64,000 bases of DNA from Leguminivora glycinivorella (Eukaryota > Arthropoda > Insecta > Lepidoptera > Tortricidae): contig NC_062984.1 in NCBI RefSeq assembly GCF_023078275.1, forward strand, positions 20,866,578-20,930,577. The letters are read 5' to 3'. A model generated the notes under the pieces. That model saw nothing but the letters and a program-made list of their open reading frames with translations, searched no databases and was not told where the DNA came from. Position numbers and translations under genes: made by a program. Numbering within the stretch: position 1 is the first letter of the stretch; each line of letters opens with the position of its first letter. This document shows, piece by piece, positions 1 to 9,713 of the stretch.

Positions 1-240
1 ATACTACGATATAAGCATGAACGATATAATACGGAACTGACAAAGCCCATACAAAAAAGCGTACCCCTGAAATATATGGGCTTTTTAGGCAAAACTAGGT
101 GGTGCTGATGCTGTTTCGCAGCCTCGAAGTGGCCATAAATATTTAGAAAAAATCAAATTTTCCTACATATTTCTGTGTTTCTATTTTTTATAAGAACAAA
201 GGACATATTTTTTATTTTAATATCATGATATCATGTCAAT
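1..240 (-). repeat. Dispersed repeat, inverted partner of 46625-46845
   Basis: Read in reverse complement, this stretch matches 46625-46845 almost end to end, including a run that reads CATATATTTCAGGGGTACGC and a flanking TATGGGCTTTGTCAG. The short words TATGGGCT and AGCCCATA are also inverted within each copy. The left edge may continue outside the window. I do not know the family name. No coding potential is seen. Confidence 0.8.
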
Positions 241-610
241 CAATGTAGTATTTAATAAGTGTCGCTATAAAATCGAGGTACGATTCTTACTATGAAGATT
301 ATAAATCCTATATAAATTATCCTTCACCTAAGTTGTAAATATATGAAAACTACGTTAGCATGAAAACGCGCTTTCACGTATACACCTGAACAAGTGAACA
401 CGGCCATTCTCAAATAGACAATATTACTCGTATACACTTAGGTATTGTACAGCGTTCCTCGAAACATGCTAATTCCCTAGTATAAAAGCCAGCTTATCAG
501 TAATCGGCGGACAATAACGTCTCAGACACGGCTACGTTTGTGAACATACATGCCTTAGACAATAGACCTTGTATTGCTAACTATGTACACACACATATCA
601 TAGTTACTAC
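241..610. other. No recognised feature
   Basis: AT-rich sequence with only chance short frames. I see no repeat ends, hairpins or coding pattern. Confidence 0.5.
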
Positions 611-616
611 TATATC

Positions 617-739
617 GAGATCCGACGATGCACCAAGGTGCGGGACGTGGGTGAGGTCATTTCCAAAGTTAAATGGAATTGGGCGGGACATGTTGCCAGG
701 CGTAGTGATGGCAAGTGGACCAAAATGTTGACAGAATAG
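617..739 (+). pseudogene. Non-LTR retrotransposon (RTE-like) C-terminal fragment, first half
   Basis: The frame beginning at 617 reads EIRRCTKVRDVGEVISK followed by VKWNWAGHVARRSDGKWTK and stops at 737-739. KxKWxWAGHxARRxDxRW is the hallmark of the conserved tail downstream of the reverse transcriptase in RTE-like LINEs; the same motif appears on the minus strand at 13020-13345. In that copy the chain continues through a HPLARW segment; here the chain is broken at 737 and HPLARWVDDIRTTA resumes only near 1300. The two pieces therefore look like one element interrupted by a later insertion or rearrangement. Upstream RT and endonuclease domains are absent, so it is a dead 5'-truncated copy. The clade assignment is from motif memory. 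Confidence 0.75.
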
Positions 740-1290
740 GGATGACGACTACATTCAAAAAACGGCATACTGTTTAGTACTGTCAGTTAGATCGTCCAAA
801 AATACTGAACACATATTTTTCACTTCATCTGATTAGTGAAAAAATACAAAGATATGGAGCATCAAAGTGCCGGCGTGGGGCATGTGACGTCACTTTCAAG
901 TAAAATTTGTACCTAGCGTGACGCCACCTGAAACTTCAACACACCGTACCGTCGTAATTTTTTGTTTACGAGCAAAAATAAGTGTCCCAAATTTTTTGAT
1001 AATCTATCTGACGGACTAATTAGTTTTTTTTAGTCGTCTCGCCTATGGTGGCCTCTCTCGGATGTAAGAGCATGCGCGTACTACGGATTTTTGCCGTACG
1101 TTTTTTTTGGCGCAAAATCTGAAGTATGGAACGTCCTTGAAGTGTGCGCACTGCGGAAAATAATCCGTATGCGGATAAAAAGCTGTGGTTTGCTACAGAT
1201 TGGTTGCGGTGCGGCGCCGCACGAATTGTCTGCAACCTATGGACTATTGAGTAAATTCGCGCACTGCGGAAAAAAATCCGTGCGGACGCC
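740..1290. other. Unidentified segment interrupting an RTE-like tail
   Basis: About 550 bp separate two colinear pieces of a LINE tail. The right part contains two diverged direct copies of a CpG-rich word, GCGCACTGCGGAAAAAAATC at about 1259 and a variant at about 1146, around a GC-rich core. A TGACGTCA palindrome occurs near 886. I could not define ends or a clear TSD. Confidence 0.4.
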
Positions 1291-1400
1291 GCCCGGCAGA
1301 AGCGCCTGGCATCCATTGGCGCGTTGGGTGGATGATATTCGGACAACTGCGGAGCGGCTTTGGAAGAGACTAGGCCCAGGAACGAAGGGAGGCCTAATTT
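1291..1400 (+). pseudogene. Non-LTR retrotransposon (RTE-like) C-terminal fragment, second half
   Basis: The reading frame gives GRSAWHPLARWVDDIRTT and then AERLWKRLGPGTKG, the segment that normally follows the KWxWAGH block in RTE-like LINE tails (compare HPLARWREDLHSGAGGNW on the minus strand near 13150). It is colinear with 617-739. The following sequence runs into a poly-T/AT tract without a recognisable 3' tail. It is a non-functional remnant. Confidence 0.65.
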
Positions 1401-1715
1401 TTTTCTCTATTAAACTGTCTTTATGATATATGGCGTCCGAAAACTCAATAAACAGACTCAATCACTCAATGAGGATCTCTGAAGAGTCACGCAATCTAAT
1501 GGCATAACAAATATTCTAGCAAATGAATAGGGAGAGCATTTAAAACGGATTTATTTATAACGAAATTAACTTGCACGCAACCGCTTTGATCGTAACTCGA
1601 TACATTTGCGGCATAGATAACGTTCTATAGACGTAGCATTATGACTAAAAGAAACTTACGACGGCCATTCTGGCCTCATAAAGCCTCTTCAGCCATCAGC
1701 ACATAAAAGTTCGAT
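1401..1715. other. No recognised feature
   Basis: AT-rich sequence. I see no coding pattern or repeat terminus. Confidence 0.5.
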
Positions 1716-1790
1716 TAATCCCGGTGAGGGCATTTTTTTTTGTTTCTGAGTCATGGATATATATTCTATTTATGGATATCTTGAAGAAAT
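1716..1790 (+). mobile_element. tRNA-derived SINE, 3' fragment
   Basis: Begins near the B-box exit (CCCGGTGAGGGCATTT) and continues with the family's body word CTGAGTCATGGAT followed by a TATTTAT tract, matching the fuller copy at 2946-3200. The tRNA-like head is missing. Confidence 0.7.
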
Positions 1791-2315
1791 TGGTCTAAAG
1801 AAATATTGACACTTGTTCGCTAATGCTAAAGTAGGTAAGTACTTTATGAGCCTTTAGGAAACTAACGACTGTCGAAATATAAGATACCAATAAAACTCAA
1901 ACAGTTCAAATGCATTGTCTAATGTGTGTGCGTTTGTGGCTTCTTACGTGAATTATTAAATTAACGTCCCTATACGTCGCTAAATGAATTCTAAGCATGT
2001 GAAGGCTTATAGGACGCCGTACATTATTGCCATTCCACGTTTCTATTATAAAATAGCGACTGAATAGTTGTCTATATTATTTAAGGAAGTAATAAAATTA
2101 AGGCTTCAATAATTTATATTTCTAATTGGTATTTACTCCGGAAATGGTATTGCTTATTTTTCATTCTGTATATCGCACCTACCTACGCCTAACATGGCAC
2201 ATGCATATAGAGGTACAGCGTTTATTATGAAAGTTGTGAACTGATTTTTATGGGCTATTTTATATCGGATTATGACGTCATTTGATTATTTTTTAAACTA
2301 TTTACTTAATAATAT
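1791..2315. other. No recognised feature
   Basis: AT-rich unique-looking sequence. Nothing supports a gene or a bounded repeat. Confidence 0.5.
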
Positions 2316-2560
2316 CTGGGCGACCGAGCTTCGCTAGGTTCTATATTATAATTAACCATAGAATATCGTTCCCTAGTTTGCTAGCGGTACAGCGACATCT
2401 AGCGAAAAATTTGGACATCAAAAATACTTATACATTTTACGACAAGTCGTTAGCCAGTTTGCGGGGATAACAGTGACATCTAGCGAACGAGTCGCACTAC
2501 GGCATATAATTGTTTTTCACGCCCTCTATCGTTGAGTTTCCTGAACATATCCTAAGTACA
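2316..2560. repeat. Dispersed repeat with GACATCTAGCGAA direct repeats
   Basis: Starts with GGGCGACCGAGCTTCGCT, a word I associate with a lepidopteran Helitron-like repeat. It holds two tandem-like sub-units sharing a purine-rich lead and ACATCTAGCGAA (near 2393 and 2475). Ends are not well defined. Confidence 0.45.
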
Positions 2561-2832
2561 TCGGATTTACTATTTCCTTTGACTGAAAACACCGTGGAAG
2601 GGCTACATTTTTGTGCCAATTTTTTTTTTAGTAACAAAGCCATTTGAAGAGGATATCAAGCAATTGATTGAGCGAAAGTGAGCTTTCATTCAGCGGAACA
2701 GCACAATGGGTGTATAAACGATGCGAACAGAGAAATGTGGTACAATGTCATGTTTGTATTCAACATGTGTTTTTGCGTAATTTTCGCTGCGAACTGCGAA
2801 CTGGAGCATGGGAAACTTTCGTGCGTTATGTC
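2561..2832. other. No recognised feature
   Basis: Only a chance open frame runs through here into the minisatellite. No motif is recognised. Confidence 0.5.
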
Positions 2833-2921
2833 AATCCGTATACTCCATTACAAATAAAGAACGGATCTGTATACTCCATTACAAATAAAGAACGGATCTG
2901 TATACTCCATTACAAACGAAG
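2833..2921. repeat. 31-bp minisatellite, three units
   Basis: A 31-bp unit containing GTATACTCCATTACAAA and AAAGAACGGATC is repeated almost three times. Units one and two differ at one base (ATCCG versus ATCTG); the third is truncated. It lies just upstream of a full SINE. Confidence 0.9.
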
Positions 2922-2945
2922 GTCTGATAACATATTTTTGATTTT

Positions 2946-3200
2946 GACGACCGGTCTGGCCTAGCGCGTAGTGACCCTGCCTGCTAAGCCGCGGTCCCGG
3001 GTTCGAATCCCGGTAAGGGCATTTATTTGTGTGATAGATATTTGTTCCCGAGTCATGGATGTTTCCTATGTATGTGTATTTGTATATTATTTATATATCG
3101 TTGTCTGGGTACCCACAATACAAGCCTTCTTGAGCTTACCGTGGGGCTCAGTCAATAAGTGTTGTCCTATAATATTTATATTTATTTTATTTTTATTTTC
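2946..3200 (+). mobile_element. tRNA-derived SINE, near full length
   Basis: The head reads GACCGGTCTGGCCTAG, with an RNA polymerase III A box (TGGCCTAGCGCG), then a B box GGTTCGAATCC at 3000-3010. The tRNA-unrelated body follows (GGGCATTTATTTGTGTGAT, CGAGTCATGGATGTTTCC) and the element ends in a TATTTAT-rich tail. Other copies in the window lie at 3849, 14753, 16120, 19607, 21050 and 24165. Lepidopteran SINEs of this design are mobilised in trans by LINEs. Confidence 0.88.
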
Positions 3201-3276
3201 CATTAGGTGTTAACAATACGTTTACTTAAAACAAAAGATATCGGGGTCTTTTTCGGTATAAGTTGTATGTATTAGA

Positions 3277-3416
3277 TACAGTCAACCAATTTAGAATCCT
3301 AGGCCACTCTAGAACCCTGTCGTATTGACACCGTGCTTTATTTGCTATAGAAGTCAGTTTGACTTTTACTGTGAAAGGGTTCTACAGTGGCCTAGGATTC
3401 AGATTGGTTGAGTGTA
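3277..3416. mobile_element. Palindromic MITE, CAGTCAACC ends, TA flanks (copy 1)
   Basis: TA then CAGTCAACCAAT at the left and a GGTTGAGTG then TA at the right; about 40 bp of each arm are inverted copies that share CCTAGGCCACT and GAACCCT. TA target duplication and absent coding suggest a Tc1/mariner-type non-autonomous element. Related copies: 5277-5415, 6719-6797 (truncated) and 18236-18388. Confidence 0.85.
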
Positions 3417-3533
3417 CACGCACTTTCGCTTTTTTGAATGCAGTTTGCACCGACAGACCGACACGAGTTTGCAGTGCCCCTAATTCGATAACAAAAGGCA
3501 AACATTAGGGCTTACCCATTTCTTAACTTTTAA

Positions 3534-3726
3534 AGCTCGGCCACACATACGCGTTTTGATAGCGTAGGCGGTGCGCCGGACGAACGCTGGCGTTGCGCCC
3601 AGCGGACGCCGGCGGGAACTAACGAGCGCGGATTGCGAGCGGAACGCTAGCGTTCCGCCGGCGCACCGCTATCATTGCGCTCCGCTAACGCTACGCTATC
3701 AAATCGCTTTATGTGTGGTGGAGGCT
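3534..3726. mobile_element. GC-rich terminal-inverted-repeat MITE
   Basis: The left arm GGCCACACATACGCGTTTTG and TAGCGTAG is mirrored at the right by CTACGCTATCAAATCGC then ATGTGTGGTGGAGGC. The core is strikingly GC-rich (many GCGC, CCGGCG words) against an AT-rich background and contains inverted GGAACGC and GCGTTCC words. No transposase. Class uncertain; hAT-like is possible. Confidence 0.75.
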
Positions 3727-3848
3727 AAGTATTATCGGGCCTTCGTATTTAAAAGTACCTATTCGGAGAAAATACAATGAACAACCATTACGTAAATAGA
3801 GCATCATATGAAAATCTTTGATAAGAAAAGTTTTGCTTTTACATTTAT

Positions 3849-3935
3849 GACCGGTCTGGTCTAGTGGTTAGTGGGCGTGCCTGTGACACCGATGGTCCTG
3901 GGTTCGAATTTCGAAGGCATTTATTTTGATTATGA
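3849..3935 (+). mobile_element. tRNA-derived SINE head, diverged and truncated
   Basis: GACCGGTCTGGTCTAGTGG supplies the A box, and TGGGTTCGAATTTC a B box with one change. The body ends shortly after GGCATTTATTTT. Confidence 0.75.
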
Positions 3936-4061
3936 AATATTTTGTTAAGCTTATGCCAGTTATTTACTTTGTGCATCTAACCCTATATCCATATACAGGC
4001 ATTAAACAGTATTCACTGTTATAATATTAATAGACATAATGCATCCGGAGAAGTGGACATC

Positions 4062-4112
4062 TAAGGCGGTTATCACACTGTTGGAAACCGTATCAGTGTG
4101 ATAATCGGCTTA
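4062..4112. repeat. Short hairpin (MITE-like)
   Basis: Arms of about 20 nt (GGTTATCACACTG and CAGTGTGATAATC) surround a 13-nt loop. Probably a minimal MITE or MITE relic. Confidence 0.65.
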
Positions 4113-5276
4113 GTCGCCATTAGTAACATAACACTGTATTATGTAACTCGTAACTATAGCCTATCTACACGTACCTACATATAGGTATTGTATTTTCGAA
4201 AGTGAGAAGCAGAGCATATGAAACTGCTCAAGTGTCAGTGTTAGTGAAATTATGAGGTTGAAATACTAGTAGAAATAACCTAAGTTACTATTAAATTGTA
4301 AAGAGTTACTTTTATTCAAATAAATATTGTGTAATTGTATCCCAAAGAAATTTCTTTTAATGCCCAACAGAGAAGCAAAAAAGTGGCGTTTTCACTTCCA
4401 TATACCTATTATTACTTATGGGCTGTGGATCAATAGAAGATTACATACTTATTAGGCCAATAAAGTAAGAATCGTGTCAGATCATATGTAACTGTCAGCC
4501 GAGGCGAAGCCGAGGTCAACAAACATATAAGGTGTGTATACTATTTTTCTGTTCGACGTAGCCGCGAAGCGGTAACTTCATTTAGCGTAGCAGCCTGAAA
4601 TTTTACGCTTTCCCTGAGGACAGAAAACGTTTTTTGTACCAATACAGTTTGGCTTTTTCATGAAATGTTAAAAAAAAACGACATAAATTAACTCCCACAA
4701 TATAGTACCTACATCGAATTATCTCAAAGCGAATTTTTAAATGCAGAATTCATGTCCGTCCTCATTTTTCTACACGCTCCATAATTAAAACGTGTCAATT
4801 TGCACCCAAGAAAGGAAAAAAACGCAAAAAAGCTGTTAAGTACACGTAAAAAATATCTTTATTAATTTAATACTCACAAAGAACCCTTTGCATAAGCCCG
4901 ATGTAGCGTAAGCAAGTTGTTTGTTAACCCGTTGCACACTTTGTAAAAAATCTCATTACCATTTCTGATCCTGAAGAATACGCTTATGAAAATATGCTTT
5001 TGTACTAAGTTTCACTTGATTTTACTGGAGTTAAAATAATTTGGGATTTTCGTTCTGAAAATAGACATTATTTTATGGATCGGTATTTTACGAACTTCAT
5101 TAAAAACCGTGTGGCGGCGGTTCTTTCTCTTCTGAGTGCTGGAGATCTACAAACCAATTTTTACTTTGATGTAGTTTAGAATTTTGAAGTATTAGCTGTT
5201 ACATTTTTTTTGTTTCGTACTAGAATTTATCTCTATCTTTAAAAATATAATATACATTATAAGTGTTATACCTTGG
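4113..5276. other. No gene; one CpG-bearing repeat patch near 4490-4620
   Basis: Mostly AT-rich. At 4497-4620 words such as CCGAGGCGAAGCCGAGG and GTAGCCGCGAAGCGG stand out, and related reversed words occur at 3360-3430 kb-scale position 33360-33430 of this window. No ends or coding could be fixed. Confidence 0.4.
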
Positions 5277-5415
5277 TACAGTCAACTAATTGGAACCCTA
5301 GCCTCTCTACAACCATGTCAAAATGACAAGCAGTAAGAGATTTCGTACAATCTGATTTATAACGTCACTATGGCGTAGTTCTAAAGTGGCCTAGGGTTCC
5401 AATTGGTTGACTGTA
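5277..5415. mobile_element. Palindromic MITE, CAGTCAACC family (copy 2)
   Basis: TA then CAGTCAACTAATTGGAACCC at the left; GGGTTCCAATTGGTTGACTG then TA at the right. Same family as 3277-3416, with a diverged centre. Confidence 0.85.
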
Positions 5416-6440
5416 CTTAACACATACCTACCTAAGGTGAAAGTATTTACCAATGCATTTAGATGCCACTTTCAATATAAATAAATGTCAATAAATGTGA
5501 CAGAATGGTCTATTGGAGATTAGCATGTCGAGCACTGTCGTACAAGCACTCATATCATAACGCAAGCATTATCAAAGTCTTCATAAAACCAAGAAGATCT
5601 CTGTAAAATTGTCTCATAACATAAAAAAACATACAAAGAAAATACAAACAAGGAAGCGTTATCGAAGAAACGCCTCCTAACTGCCGATGATAACTTATTC
5701 CGATCGCCCATTTCGGCTAAATTTATGGTTGACTTAACTCGTTGCTCGATAGGGTTACCACACGAATTCGGAAGTTCGGGATGAATTTTGATGACACGTG
5801 ATGCTCCAAAATTTCAAGAATTGGCGAACATATGGGCGAATCATTCCATATCACATGAGTAAATTCGTGACACGAACCCATAGGTACCTAAATTCATGCC
5901 CAGATAATTTTGGTAGTTCTGGTGGGCAAGTAGAGTATTTTGTAAATGCGAAAGGGACGAACCGACGCGATAGGCTATATCAGACTAGTGTGCCCGCAAC
6001 AGTACATGTACATACACTGTTCAGAGATCAATCCACGACTCTTATGCATAAAAGTGAGTTCACATATTTTTTACATAAGTTTGTGCCTTGGTGAATAACG
6101 AAAATTATATATAAACCAACCCCAACATTTTCTCATTACATATCAAACTAAGAATATATCCTCCGAGTAAAATATATCGCTTGGTAACCCTAGCCTCAAA
6201 GGATTTTCCTTGGTTACTCAAGATAAGAGTAAGCATGAATTGTAATAATTATATGGATATGATATGAAAGTCGCTTTATTGGTTTATTTATTACATTTAC
6301 ATACGTAAACCTTTTTATCTCATGTTATACATACATTTGCTTTTATCCTATTTAAAGACTTTGATGAAAGTAATATTTATTAGTGTGTGATGCGAAAGTG
6401 GTTTGTCATGATTGTAGCAAATGGAAATCTGCTCTGGGAA
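5416..6440. other. No recognised feature
   Basis: About 1 kb without repeat termini that I can recognise. The longest open frame (5798-6094, +) has no family resemblance and no supporting context. Confidence 0.45.
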
Positions 6441-6700
6441 ACAGACTTGTATCATCATCCTCCATGCGTTGTCCCGGCATTTGCCACGGCTCATGGGAGC
6501 CTGGAGTCCGCTTTGACAACTGATCCCAAGATTTGGCGTAGGCACTAGTTTTTACGAAAGCGACTGCCATCTGACTTCCCAACCCGAAGGGTAACTAGGT
6601 AACTACTTAACTGGGCCTTATTGGAATTAGTCCGGTTTCCTCACGATGTTCTCCTTCACCGAAAAGCAACTGGCAAATATCAAATGACATTTCACATTAA
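6441..6700 (-). mobile_element. Retrotransposon 3'-end repeat with GGATGAT tail
   Basis: On the minus strand the sequence runs from TTCGGTGAAGGAGAACATCG through CCGTGGCAAATGCCGGGAC and ends in GGAGGATGATGAT, a typical lepidopteran RTE-type 3' end. The terminal 50 bp recur on the plus strand at 43459-43509. Confidence 0.65.
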
Positions 6701-6718
6701 GTCCCGTGTGCAATTTAA

Positions 6719-6797
6719 AGTACAGTCAACCAATGTGAATCCTAGGCCACTGTAGAACCTTTTCACAGTCAATGTCAAAAGTGACTTCTATGGCCAA
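6719..6797 (+). mobile_element. Truncated CAGTCAACC-family MITE (copy 3)
   Basis: The left terminus TA then CAGTCAACCAATGTGAATC is intact; the right arm is missing because the sequence passes directly into a CAAACT-repeat LINE tail. Confidence 0.75.
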
Positions 6798-6880
6798 TCA
6801 AACTCAAACTCAAACTCAAAAATATCCTTATTCATGTAGGCCTAATTACAAGCTCTTATGAATAGTTCATTCAGTTCACA
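6798..6880 (-). mobile_element. LINE 3' tail (CAAACT repeats), minus strand
   Basis: Three CAAACT units followed by AAAATATCCTTATTCATGTAGGCC; read on the minus strand this is a 3' UTR ending in TTGAGTTTGAG repeats, a common lepidopteran LINE end. It truncated the MITE on its left. Confidence 0.55.
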
Positions 6881-8814
6881 TATATAGTACTCAATTTACT
6901 TTCACCCCTGTCACTGCTGATGAGATAAGTAACGTTATTTCATCTATTAGATCGAATGCTACTGGTCTTGACGATATAAGCCGACTAATGATTGTTCATA
7001 TTTCTGAAAGTATGTCCATGCTTGCTTGTATGTGTTGCTTATGTCCATGGGCGGCGATGACTGCTTTCCATCAGGCGGCTCGTCTGCTCGTTTGCTGCCT
7101 ATTTCATAAAAAAAAAAAGTATTCTACCCGCTCTCACTTATATTGTCAATCTATCGATGTCTACTGGCACTTTTCCTTCTTTGTGGCGGAAAGCGTACGT
7201 AATTCCATTACCTAAGAAGGCTAATCCTAGTGAAATGAAAGACTTTCGGCCTATCTCTATACTACCTTTCTTGTCCAAAGTTTTAGAAGCCATTGTCCAT
7301 AAGAAATTGTCTGCTCACATCTTCAACAACCAGCTCCTATCTCCTTATCAGTCAGGTTTTCGCTCTGGTCACAGCACGACTACCGCATTGCTGAAAGTTG
7401 TTGAGGATGTTAGATCAGGCATGGAGACATCTCAGTTAACAGTGCTAGTCTTGATCGACTTTTCCAATGCTTTGAATGCAGTTAATCATGGCTTGTTACT
7501 TGCTACATTAAGACACCTAAACATCTCATCAACAGTGACCGAGTGGTTTTCTTCCTATCTTCAGGATCGTCATCAGGCGGTCAGGGCGGATGATGCTATC
7601 TCCGATTGGCGTGAACTGACTAAATCTAATCACTTCTAGGATCCTCTGCTCTCATCATTTATACGCTGACGACCTACAAATATATACGCAAACTGATTTA
7701 ACTCGTTTAAAACAAGCAGTGACGAAAATTAATAATGATTTGGCCAATATCTCTACCTGGTCTCGTAATTTCGGCATCAATGTTAATCCGGACAAATGTC
7801 AAGCCATCACATTCGGAAGTCCTCGCTTGCTTTCTTTAGTAAATGTCGATCAGTTGGCTCCGATCCTTTAGGCGGGCAGTGTGGTTCCTTACGCGCCGGA
7901 AGTGAGAAACTTGGGTCTATTAATGGATAGTGGTCTGTCTTGGGCTCCGCAAGTCTCGGATGTTTGTCGCCGGGTAACGAATATGCTGCGGTCTTTTTAC
8001 AGGCATAAACACTTTTTGCCGGTTAGCACGAAAATGCTCCTTATTCAGGCGTTAGTATTGCCTGTAATAGATTATGGTGACGTATGTTATTCAAACATTA
8101 CGCAGGAATTACTAAATAAATTGGATCGTTTGCTTAATAACTGCATCCGATTCATCTACGGGCTCAGAAAGTACGACCATATTTCCATCTTCCGCCGAAA
8201 ACTAAACTGGCTCCCGATCCGCGAGCGTAGGTCGTCTAGAATACTTTGCATGCTCTATACTATCCTGTTTGATCCAGCTGCACCAGATTACCTTCGATCT
8301 AAATTTCAATTTATAACTCCTCGTCCCGATTGCGATCTTCGTAAGTCTCGGAGCCTTAAGCTCGCTATCCCCCTCTATCGCACCGGGTTCATGTCCAACT
8401 CCTTCGCTATGCAGGCAATTCGTCTTTGGAACGATCTCCCTCTCGCAATACGACAAGCACAGAGCAAGTTTTCCTTAAAACGTCAATTACGTAAACACTT
8501 CTCGCAGGTACACCAACGTTGTTAGACAGTAATGGTTAAATGGGTACTATATATATATATATGTATATATATGTATATTATATATTTTAGTTAGTTTATG
8601 TATGTATATGATTGTACTTATTTATGTATGTATATTGATGATGCATATAGTATTTAGATAGTGACTTATATCTATTTAAATTTCTGTTTTATTTTCCGCA
8701 CCAATTGTAAGTTTCTGTTTGGTCCAATGGTTGACTGCTAGAGAATGCCTTAAGGCATTAAGTTCGCCATTTGTACTTTATGTTGTGCAGTAAAGGTTAA
8801 ATAAATAAATAAAT
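6880..8814 (+). pseudogene. CR1/Jockey-group LINE, 3' two-thirds of RT gene plus 3' UTR
   Basis: Reverse transcriptase of a non-LTR element in three frames. 6898-7013 reads TFTPVTADEISNVISS and SNATGLDDIS; a nested insertion at 7014-7115 shifts the frame. 7118-7639 gives TGTFPSLWRKAYVIPLPKK, FRPISILPFLSKVLE and QSGFRSGHSTTTALLKV, then stops. The GVPQGS..DL block (about 25-30 residues) is deleted around 7625-7640. The catalytic YADD lies at 7662-7673, followed by one in-frame stop at 7869-7871 and a clean 214-residue C-terminal region (7881-8525) with RRKLNWLPIRERR and LWNDLP motifs typical of CR1/Jockey-group tails. The 3' UTR has an AT/ATGT microsatellite at about 8544, the palindromic GCCTTAAGGC, and ends in AAATAAATAAATAAAT. 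Dead by several lesions; the 5' end is lost. Confidence 0.88.
7014..7115 (+). mobile_element. Poly(A)-ended LINE/SINE tail nested in the RT gene
   Basis: Inserted between codons for Ser and Ile of the RT frame. AAAGTAT occurs at 7007-7013 and again at 7116-7122 as the target-site duplication. The body contains CATCAGGCGGCTCGTCTGCT and ends in a run of A, as expected of a 5'-truncated retrotransposed tail. Removing it restores the LINE reading frame. Confidence 0.9.
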
Positions 8815-8880
8815 ATTATGATCTTAATCTAGCCCAATAGTGCACAATGTCAATGAAACGGGGTTCTAGTGGCATATAAA

Positions 8881-9515
8881 ATGTAGACCTGTGGGGTCTG
8901 GCGGCAGACCGTGATCGAGCCTTTAAAATACAAAAGCGCGCAGTGCGGATCATATCAGGAAAACGCTACGATCATCCTGCCAAAGAACTATTCAAAGAAC
9001 TAAAAATACCTACGCTTCCAAGTGTTTTGTCCTCACTGCGTGTAGGTATATAAGGGCAAACGTACACAACTATGTCTCCTCTGCTACACGAGATAGAAGC
9101 ACGCGACGGAGACCCCGTCTGGTCGTCCCACAGTATAAACTCGCTAAAACTAAAAAGTCACTCGCTGTCATTGGGGCTAAATTATACAACGCGCTTCCCA
9201 CCGAAATTATCGAATTGAACGATTCATTATTCGATAAAAACTCAAATCGCTATTAATTGAACTGGCGTGTTATAACATAGACGAATTCATGAATAGAGAA
9301 GTGGCCAACCCAACCACAAAAAAATATTAAAATTAAAGTTCATAATTCATATAAATAGTTAATAATAAAACTGTATAATGTATATTTTTATCATGTGAAA
9401 TGTACTAATACTGATTTACTTAAGTTTAGATTATTGTATTTATACTTACTTATAAAAAATGACGTGTAAAATATCATATTTTATCAATAAAAAATCTGAA
9501 TCTGAATCTGAATAT
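8881..9515 (+). pseudogene. Second LINE, C-terminal RT region and 3' UTR
   Basis: Plus-strand translation gives LWGLAADRDRAFKIQKRAV then IISGKRYDHPAKELFKELKI, the thumb-like tail of a CR1/Jockey/I-type RT (QKRAVRxI ... LFKxLxIxTL). After a frameshift near 9050 it continues ANVHNYVSSATRDRSTRRRP and IGAKLYNALPTEI, the usual LxNxLP terminus; a further one-base shift near 9240 leads to a final stop at about 9330. The 3' UTR ends in AATCTG repeats at about 9497-9515. It is inserted directly downstream of the previous LINE and belongs to a different family. Confidence 0.82.
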
Positions 9516-9709
9516 GATTCAAATTATACGTGTATAAAATCGTGAAAGTTTAAATCAGTGAGAGTTGTATGACGACGAACGCATATAATCGATACCTTTG
9601 GGTTCAATTGTCGTAAAGTACAAAACGCAGGTTTTCAGGAGAAGCAAAAAACATATTTTTTTAGAAAACTGTTAAAATCTTTTTTATTTTTTGACCTATA
9701 TTTGTGATG
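9516..9709. other. No recognised feature
   Basis: Short AT-rich spacer between the LINE tail and the long-TIR element. Confidence 0.5.
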
Positions 9710-9713
9710 TATA

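Noticed and set aside
886..893. TGACGTCA (CRE-like) site as a regulatory element
   Set aside because: A single palindromic octamer inside unidentified sequence with no gene nearby.
2833..2921. CRISPR-like array (31-bp repeats)
   Set aside because: Units are contiguous with no spacers and the genome is eukaryotic.
2949..3020. tRNA gene with A and B boxes
   Set aside because: The promoter boxes are part of a SINE head. I cannot fold an intact anticodon arm and acceptor stem, and the same head recurs in several diverged copies with a common non-tRNA body.
5798..6094. 98-codon plus-strand open frame in a repeat-free stretch
   Set aside because: No recognised domain, no flanking splice signals or promoter that I can support, and its length is within chance expectation for this window.
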